Origin: JBBQVS01 sp964657325
GTDB taxonomy: Bacteria; Chloroflexota; Ktedonobacteria; Ktedonobacterales; Ktedonobacteraceae
Length of the DNA: 64,000 nucleotides
NCBI GenBank assembly: GCA_964657325.1
Contig: CAZZVE010000005.1
Coordinates: 18,804 to 82,803, forward strand
Direction: 5' to 3'
The position numbers and the translations under genes were made by a program. Below the pieces are notes generated by a model. It saw only the letters and a program-made list of their open reading frames with translations. It was not told the origin of the DNA and did no database searches. Of this stretch, positions 59,907 to 64,000 are shown piece after piece; the first letter of the stretch is position 1, and every line of letters begins with the position of its first letter.

Positions 59907-60590
59907 TTAGCGAATATCGAGGTACATCTGTTGTAGGCGCAAAGGCGATGCGCCGAATTTGTAGAGCGTGCGGAGATACCACATAAAGAGCACACTACGT
60001 AACAAGCCTGTCTTTTCGTGCCGTCGTGCTGATGTTGTCACATAGGAAGGCACCAACACAACTCTCCCAATTGAGCGCAAGCGTGTGATGATTTCCAGGT
60101 CTTCCATTAATGGCTGGTCAGGATAACCACCCACCGCTCGAAAACTTTCAGTACGAATAAAATATGCCTGATCCCCTGTAAACACGTTGGTGATGCGTGA
60201 ACGCAGATTGGTAGCGAAGGCAACAAGCCTGTAGAGCAGTTTATCACAATTAAAACAGAGTTTGAATGCACCAGCTACAACTCTTGGTGACGCGAGCGCT
60301 TGCTCGATAGCAGCAAAAGCATTATCAGGTAGCAGTGTGTCAGCATGGAGAAACAGAAGAATATCACCTCTTGCTGCCTTTGCTCCACAGTTCATCTGTG
60401 TGGCGCGACCTCGTGCTGAATGAATGACTGTGCCGTAGTGTTCAGCAACAGTCACGGTAGCATCTGTACTACCACCGTCTACAATAAGCAACTCGTACTC
60501 ATGAGGGGCGCATTGTTGTGTGAGGGGCAGAAGATATCGTTCTAATACAGCCTCCTCATTCAACACTGGCATGATAATCGAGTAGAGCAT
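59907..60590 (-). CDS. Family 2 glycosyltransferase, TIGR04283-like (paralog)
   Basis: A 227-residue GT-A enzyme with the same landmarks as its downstream paralog: SIIMPVLNEE, LLIVDGGSTD, LLFLHADT, GDQAYF and LMEDLEI. The ends of both proteins share a TSARRH-K/Q motif followed by an R-rich helix. Two copies may make a longer sugar or act on different acceptors. The gene starts near a 15-bp hairpin that separates it from the divergent sigma factor gene. Confidence 0.85.
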   Translation of the reverse strand: MLYSIIMPVLNEEAVLERYLLPLTQQCAPHEYELLIVDGGSTDATVTVAEHYGTVIHSARGRATQMNCGAKAARGDILLFLHADTLLPDNAFAAIEQALASPRVVAGAFKLCFNCDKLLYRLVAFATNLRSRITNVFTGDQAYFIRTESFRAVGGYPDQPLMEDLEIITRLRSIGRVVLVPSYVTTSARRHEKTGLLRSVLFMWYLRTLYKFGASPLRLQQMYLDIR

Positions 60591-60619
60591 GTTCAGTTTT
60601 TGCCTTTCAAAAGAACATT

Positions 60620-60658
60620 ACACATACCCTACAAAAAGAAATCTTGTAGGGTATGTGT
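60620..60658. terminator. 15-bp hairpin in the GT/sigma divergent region
   Basis: ACACATACCCTACAA (60620-60634) and its exact inverse (60644-60658) with a 9-base loop. It lies upstream of both genes, so it may be an operator or insulator rather than a terminator. Confidence 0.5.
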
Positions 60659-60755
60659 GTAACCTCATAACATCTTTTCGCTGCGTCCTTTTGGAGATGT
60701 CTCCGTCTTTGTTATGGTGTATTATATGAGAGTCCAGGAGAGGAAAACAAATTGT

Positions 60756-61316
60756 ATGCTGACAACAGAGCAAGCTTGGGATACTTTTCGAATACCCATT
60801 AATCATTTCATTCTCAAATATATACATAATGAAGCTGTCGCGGAAGACATTCTGCAAGATGTCTTTCTCAAAATCCATATGCACATTGAAACACTCCATG
60901 ACGAAGAAAAGCTTCAAGCATGGCTATACCAAATTGCACGTCGTACTATCTATGATTACTATCGTTCTCAAAAGATTACGCAGACTCTTCCAGAAACATT
61001 TGATATACCACAAGAACCTACGCAGGAAGGCGTAGAACAACTATTGCTTCCTTGCCTCAAGGATATGGTTGATCAACTTCCCTCACTTTATCGAGATGCA
61101 CTCCTCCTAACAGAGTATCAGGGTCTAACACAACGAGAGCTTGCCGAACAATTACATCTCTCCTTCTCTGGTGCAAAATCGAGAGTACAAAGAGCACGGG
61201 AGAAGCTAAAGCAGAAGTTACTCGAATGTTGTCATTTTGTGCTTGACCGTCGCGGAGGCATTATTGAGTATCATCCTAGAAACGAGTGTTGTTTGTCCTG
61301 TTCTTGTACTATGTAA
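60756..61316 (+). CDS. sigZ: RNA polymerase sigma-70 factor, SigZ-like
   Basis: A 186-residue ECF-type sigma factor. Region 2 includes AEDILQDVFLKIH and LQAWLYQIARRTIYDYYR (near 30-75); region 4 has QGLTQRELAEQLHLSFSGAKSRVQRAREKLK, given in parts near 125-155. After region 4 a tail of about 30 residues carries Cys: ECC, then NECCLSCSC at the end. SigZ proteins end in such a Cys tail. A thiol-based response to arsenite or another metal is proposed because arsM is the next gene; this is inference. No anti-sigma gene is adjacent. ATG 60756 is chosen within a frame open to 60714. Confidence 0.85.
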   Translation: MLTTEQAWDTFRIPINHFILKYIHNEAVAEDILQDVFLKIHMHIETLHDEEKLQAWLYQIARRTIYDYYRSQKITQTLPETFDIPQEPTQEGVEQLLLPCLKDMVDQLPSLYRDALLLTEYQGLTQRELAEQLHLSFSGAKSRVQRAREKLKQKLLECCHFVLDRRGGIIEYHPRNECCLSCSCTM

Positions 61317-61455
61317 CAAGCATGACAAAAGAACTCTTCATACTTGCGTCCTTTTAGGTTCCTCATCGTCTATAAGGACAGAAATAAGCAAGATGCCAGT
61401 GGTTTACTACAATATTGGCATCTCATGAAAAACATAGACGTAAAGGATGACGAAC

Positions 61456-62307
61456 ATGTCAACAAAACCAACCAATGATGAGCAGTTACGTAGTCTTGTC
61501 AAGGAGCGATACACGCAGAGCATTGTACAGATAACAAAATCTGACAATGCATCCCAACGTGGTTGTTGTGGGAGCGATTGTTGTACGTCAACAATGGATG
61601 ATCCAATTACTCGTAATTTATATAGCACAACAGAACTCGATGGTTTACCAATTGCGGCAACCCTTGCCTCTCGCGGCTGTGGAAACCCAACGGCTCTCGC
61701 GGAACTGCATGCAGGTGAGAAAGTGCTTGACCTCGGCAGCGGGGGAGGAATTGACGTTTTATTGTCGGCACAGCGTGTTGGCCCCACAGGGTTTGCCTAC
61801 GGTCTCGATATGACAGATGCTATGCTTGAGGTAGCAGAACGCAATCGGGTTGAGGCAGGCGTTAAAAATGTAACATTCCTCAAGGGGATCATTGAAGCGA
61901 TACCACTCCCTGATCAAAGTGTAGATGTTATCATTTCCAACTGTGTGATTAATCTTTCTGCTGATAAACATCAGGTTTTGCGAGAGGCATACCGTGTACT
62001 GACTCCTGGTGGACGTTTCGCGGTCTCTGATATCGTGATACAGGGTCATTTGCCGTCTGTTATTCAAAAAGACATGGAGGCATGGGCTGGTTGTATTGCT
62101 GGAGCACTGGAAGAAGAGGTGTACAGGCGTCTATTAAACGAAGCAGGGTTTACTGCTATCGAGATTGAGGTTACACGACGCTATAGTCTACAAGAGGCCG
62201 CAGAAAGTGGAGCAAGTGCGGCTATCGCTGAATTGTCTCAAGCCGAGCGCGATGAACTGGACGGAAAATTTGTCAGTGCATTCATCCGTGCTCAGAAACC
62301 TATGTAA
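61456..62307 (+). CDS. arsM: Arsenite methyltransferase
   Basis: A 283-residue SAM-dependent enzyme that methylates As(III), giving volatile or organic arsenicals. The three conserved thiolates are present: Cys75 (SRGCGNP), Cys163 (SNCVINL) and Cys213 (WAGCIAGAL). SAM motif I is VLDLGSGGGID (near 90). A CCGSDCC cluster at 37-43 may aid metal binding. The gene follows the SigZ-like gene on the same strand, with 139 bases between. ATG 61456 has AAAGG nine bases upstream; ATG 61447 is possible. Confidence 0.92.
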   Translation: MSTKPTNDEQLRSLVKERYTQSIVQITKSDNASQRGCCGSDCCTSTMDDPITRNLYSTTELDGLPIAATLASRGCGNPTALAELHAGEKVLDLGSGGGIDVLLSAQRVGPTGFAYGLDMTDAMLEVAERNRVEAGVKNVTFLKGIIEAIPLPDQSVDVIISNCVINLSADKHQVLREAYRVLTPGGRFAVSDIVIQGHLPSVIQKDMEAWAGCIAGALEEEVYRRLLNEAGFTAIEIEVTRRYSLQEAAESGASAAIAELSQAERDELDGKFVSAFIRAQKPM

Positions 62308-62331
62308 ATTTCTAAAAGGGTGCATGGGAGA

Positions 62332-62348
62332 CATGACAGGGGCAAGCC
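62332..62348. repeat. Fragment of the CATGACAGGGGCAAGCC repeat beside an assembly gap
   Basis: CATGACAGGGGCAAGCC matches the core of the composite palindrome at 12772-12982. The matching right arm is probably hidden in the gap that starts 42 bases downstream. Confidence 0.6.
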
Positions 62349-62389
62349 TCATAGGCGTTAACGTAAGGCTTCAAAGAGGGACCAGGGCA

Positions 62390-62489
62390 NNNNNNNNNNN
62401 NNNNNNNNNNNNNNNNNNNNNNNNNNNNNNNNNNNNNNNNNNNNNNNNNNNNNNNNNNNNNNNNNNNNNNNNNNNNNNNNNNNNNNNNN
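62390..62489. other. Assembly gap (100 N)
   Basis: 100 N between the arsM 3' region and the stop codon of the radical SAM gene. It is next to a repeat fragment, so a palindromic element is the likely cause. Confidence 0.99.
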
Positions 62490-62490
62490 T

Positions 62491-63918
62491 TTAACCACTT
62501 ATCGGTTGTACCAGCTTCACACGGCGTGTTGGTAATGGCACGAACGCGCTTTCTTGGGCATGTGGTTGCGCTGGTCGCATCTTGGCATTTAACGCACAGA
62601 ACGACATCACCCCGCGAGGTGATGCGTTATGGAAGCAGCAGCGTTCGATACGGCTCATGTCGATGTCGCTTTCATCCATGAAAGGTTTGACGAAGAGCGT
62701 TAACGTCTTACGACTTGTCCAGAACGAAGGGTCGGTACCAATGTGAGGCCAGAGCGTCTTCATGAGCTTGAGACTACCCCCAATATTTGTTACCAGTTGT
62801 GGCAAGATGGCGGCGCGACCACGTGTGAGCATACGTAGCGTCATATTTGGACGTGGCCCGACGACCTCCATAAACTCCTTAAGCGTGAAGTTTGGCGCGA
62901 TAGGTTTGTAGCCGTCCTTTGTGTGCTTGAGAAGCGAGAAGGTATTGCAGAGTGGTGATCCCTCACCAACGGGGAAGAAGAGGTCTTGCGAGACGCCCGC
63001 TTGCTCTTCGATCAGTTTAAGTATTTCGGGCATGCGCAATTTACGTAGCGGCTTCTGTTCTCCCTCTGTGCCATCTGTATTATCCACCTGGAAACGACCA
63101 AAGGGTGTTGCAGCCTGAAACGCAATGGCGCATACAGTATCTGGATGTTGCCATGCGAAGTGTATGACCTGCTGAATCTGGTCGGTATTTAATCCATCAT
63201 ATAAAGACACGGCAAGCGTTGAGGGCAGATGAGCACGTTCAAGGGCGGCAATAGCTTTTACGCGTACATCCCACAAGTCTTCGTTGCGTAGTTTGATGAT
63301 ATCTTCTGGTCGTGTGCTATCAAATTGCAGGTACACGGAGGTAAAGCCCCACTCCATAAGCTTTTGTGCAAACTCTGGTTCACGTGCCAAACGGATGCCA
63401 TTGCTCACCATCTCTAACTGCCCGAAGCCTTTGCGCTTGACCATTGCCGCGATTTGATCGAGGTCCTTACGTACAGATGGTTCACCACCGGAGATTTGCA
63501 GCGAGATACCTTTGCCCTCAACCGCTATGAGTTGATCCAGACGCATCTCGATCTCTTCAAGTGAATAGTCACGCTCAGATGGACTTGAGTAGGCATAGCA
63601 CATGGGACAGGTCAGGTTACAACGTTCCGTCACTTCTATGATCGCAAGACCCGCAGGCTTACGTAGCGGGAAGGGCGAAAGTCCCTGCGAAATATCTGTA
63701 TTGCCACCGTCACCATAACGGGCAATCATGAGCTTCTCTACCTGAAACGATTTACGATAGAAGTCTGCATGATAGCCTAGATCAGTATCGACGACACCAT
63801 GTGTGGGACATGTACGTGTGAAGAAGACTTGTTCATGCTCTCGCACTTCGTATGAGGCGGGAACAATTTCTCCACATATGGAACAAATACTACGTGTTTG
63901 TTTCATGATTTCAGTCAT
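62491..63918 (-). CDS. Radical SAM protein resembling the Tes/MJ0619 lipid-synthase family
   Basis: A 475-residue radical SAM enzyme. N-terminal Cys/His motif C12-SI-C15 and TC37PTH40G, then the SAM cluster C100-NLT-C104-PM-C107, SGGEPSVRKDL (near 145), SNGIRLA (near 173), VYLQFDSTRPE (near 197) and FQAATPFGRF (near 267). These match, in order, strings I recall from archaeal tetraether synthase Tes and MJ0619 (C..C, CPxHG, CxxxCxxC, GGEPTVR, YLQFD, FQPxSFxGR), but the internal GCPxxCGLC cluster of those enzymes is not seen. The reaction is unknown; C-C bond formation on lipids is one option. AGGGAGAAAG precedes ATG 63918. The gap ends one base before its stop codon. Confidence 0.8.
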   Translation of the reverse strand: MTEIMKQTRSICSICGEIVPASYEVREHEQVFFTRTCPTHGVVDTDLGYHADFYRKSFQVEKLMIARYGDGGNTDISQGLSPFPLRKPAGLAIIEVTERCNLTCPMCYAYSSPSERDYSLEEIEMRLDQLIAVEGKGISLQISGGEPSVRKDLDQIAAMVKRKGFGQLEMVSNGIRLAREPEFAQKLMEWGFTSVYLQFDSTRPEDIIKLRNEDLWDVRVKAIAALERAHLPSTLAVSLYDGLNTDQIQQVIHFAWQHPDTVCAIAFQAATPFGRFQVDNTDGTEGEQKPLRKLRMPEILKLIEEQAGVSQDLFFPVGEGSPLCNTFSLLKHTKDGYKPIAPNFTLKEFMEVVGPRPNMTLRMLTRGRAAILPQLVTNIGGSLKLMKTLWPHIGTDPSFWTSRKTLTLFVKPFMDESDIDMSRIERCCFHNASPRGVMSFCALNAKMRPAQPHAQESAFVPLPTRRVKLVQPISG

Positions 63919-64000
63919 GATGATACTTTCTCCCTCTGTAGTAAATGCTACGTAGCTTGCCTATTGTAAGCATTATAGAGAGTATACACTATTGATCTTT

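Noticed and set aside
59215..60590. The two GT2 genes as the missing MftF of the mycofactocin pathway
   Set aside because: They carry TIGR04283-type landmarks, are about 40 kb from mftA and sit with arsM; MftF has a larger, different layout.
62165..62494. Frame running from arsM into the assembly gap
   Set aside because: It is a shadow of the arsM 3' end in another frame, extended by N.

Overview
The window looks like a chromosomal piece of a Chloroflexota bacterium, most likely class Ktedonobacteria. This is an inference from the gene set and from moderate, AT-leaning codon use; no rRNA or phylogenetic marker was compared. It carries three 100-base runs of N (421-520, 9522-9621, 62390-62489), so it is a draft scaffold, and two genes run into gaps.

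Layout. 0.1-7 kb: a NicO-like metal transporter split by a gap, a degenerate tyrosine recombinase, then a minus-strand block with comEC and comEA of the DNA-uptake machinery. 7-15 kb: tRNA-Arg(CCG) with promoter and terminator, a VKOR-like thiol oxidoreductase, an alpha/beta hydrolase cut by a gap, a RecQ-family helicase, an MFS carrier, a cytoplasmic amidase and guaB. 15.6-17.4 kb: a two-gene ABC exporter. 17.6-26.4 kb: a mycofactocin locus, namely radical SAM maturase mftC and RRE protein mftB (minus), and divergently the 52-residue precursor mftA, which overlaps a mycofactocin-type SDR. Two ChlI/ChlD-like AAA+ ATPases flank an NDMA-type zinc alcohol dehydrogenase, and an acyl-CoA ligase follows. 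27.2-30.7 kb: a P450, a MaoC hydratase, an MBL hydrolase and a methyltransferase. 30.7-41 kb: a cupin, a CoiA-like protein, an MFS carrier, an amidohydrolase, Nudix, a disulfide oxidoreductase, an arginase-family protein, an SDR and TetR. 41-48 kb: GH42 beta-galactosidase, a degenerate E1-alpha, a second P450 and a fused E1 alpha/beta dehydrogenase. 48-58 kb: a zinc-ribbon protein, a self-regulated MarR gene, an M16 peptidase-TPR-Roadblock-ndk operon, a CPBP protease, GyrI-like and Nudix proteins. 58-64 kb: an arsenic-type module (two TIGR04283-like glycosyltransferases, a SigZ-like sigma factor with a Cys-rich tail, arsM) and a radical SAM protein resembling the Tes/MJ0619 family.

How parts may work together. 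The mftABC genes would make the core of the peptide redox cofactor mycofactocin; mftD, mftE and mftF are not in the window. The SDR and zinc ADH next to it belong to families that hold NAD(H) tightly and pass electrons to mycofactocin. The ligase, P450 and MaoC genes suggest oxidation of an alcohol or lipid-like substrate to an acyl-CoA. The interleaved ChlI/ChlID ATPases, without a ChlH/CobN partner in view, are the least explained part of the locus.

The noncoding DNA is unusual. Five copies of a ~68-bp palindrome (TAGGGACCGAT...ATCGGTCCCTA) are scattered between genes, and two supply the stop codon of a gene. Other long palindromes share G/C-rich cores. Separately, several genes end in perfect hairpins with 25-36-bp arms, each with its own sequence.
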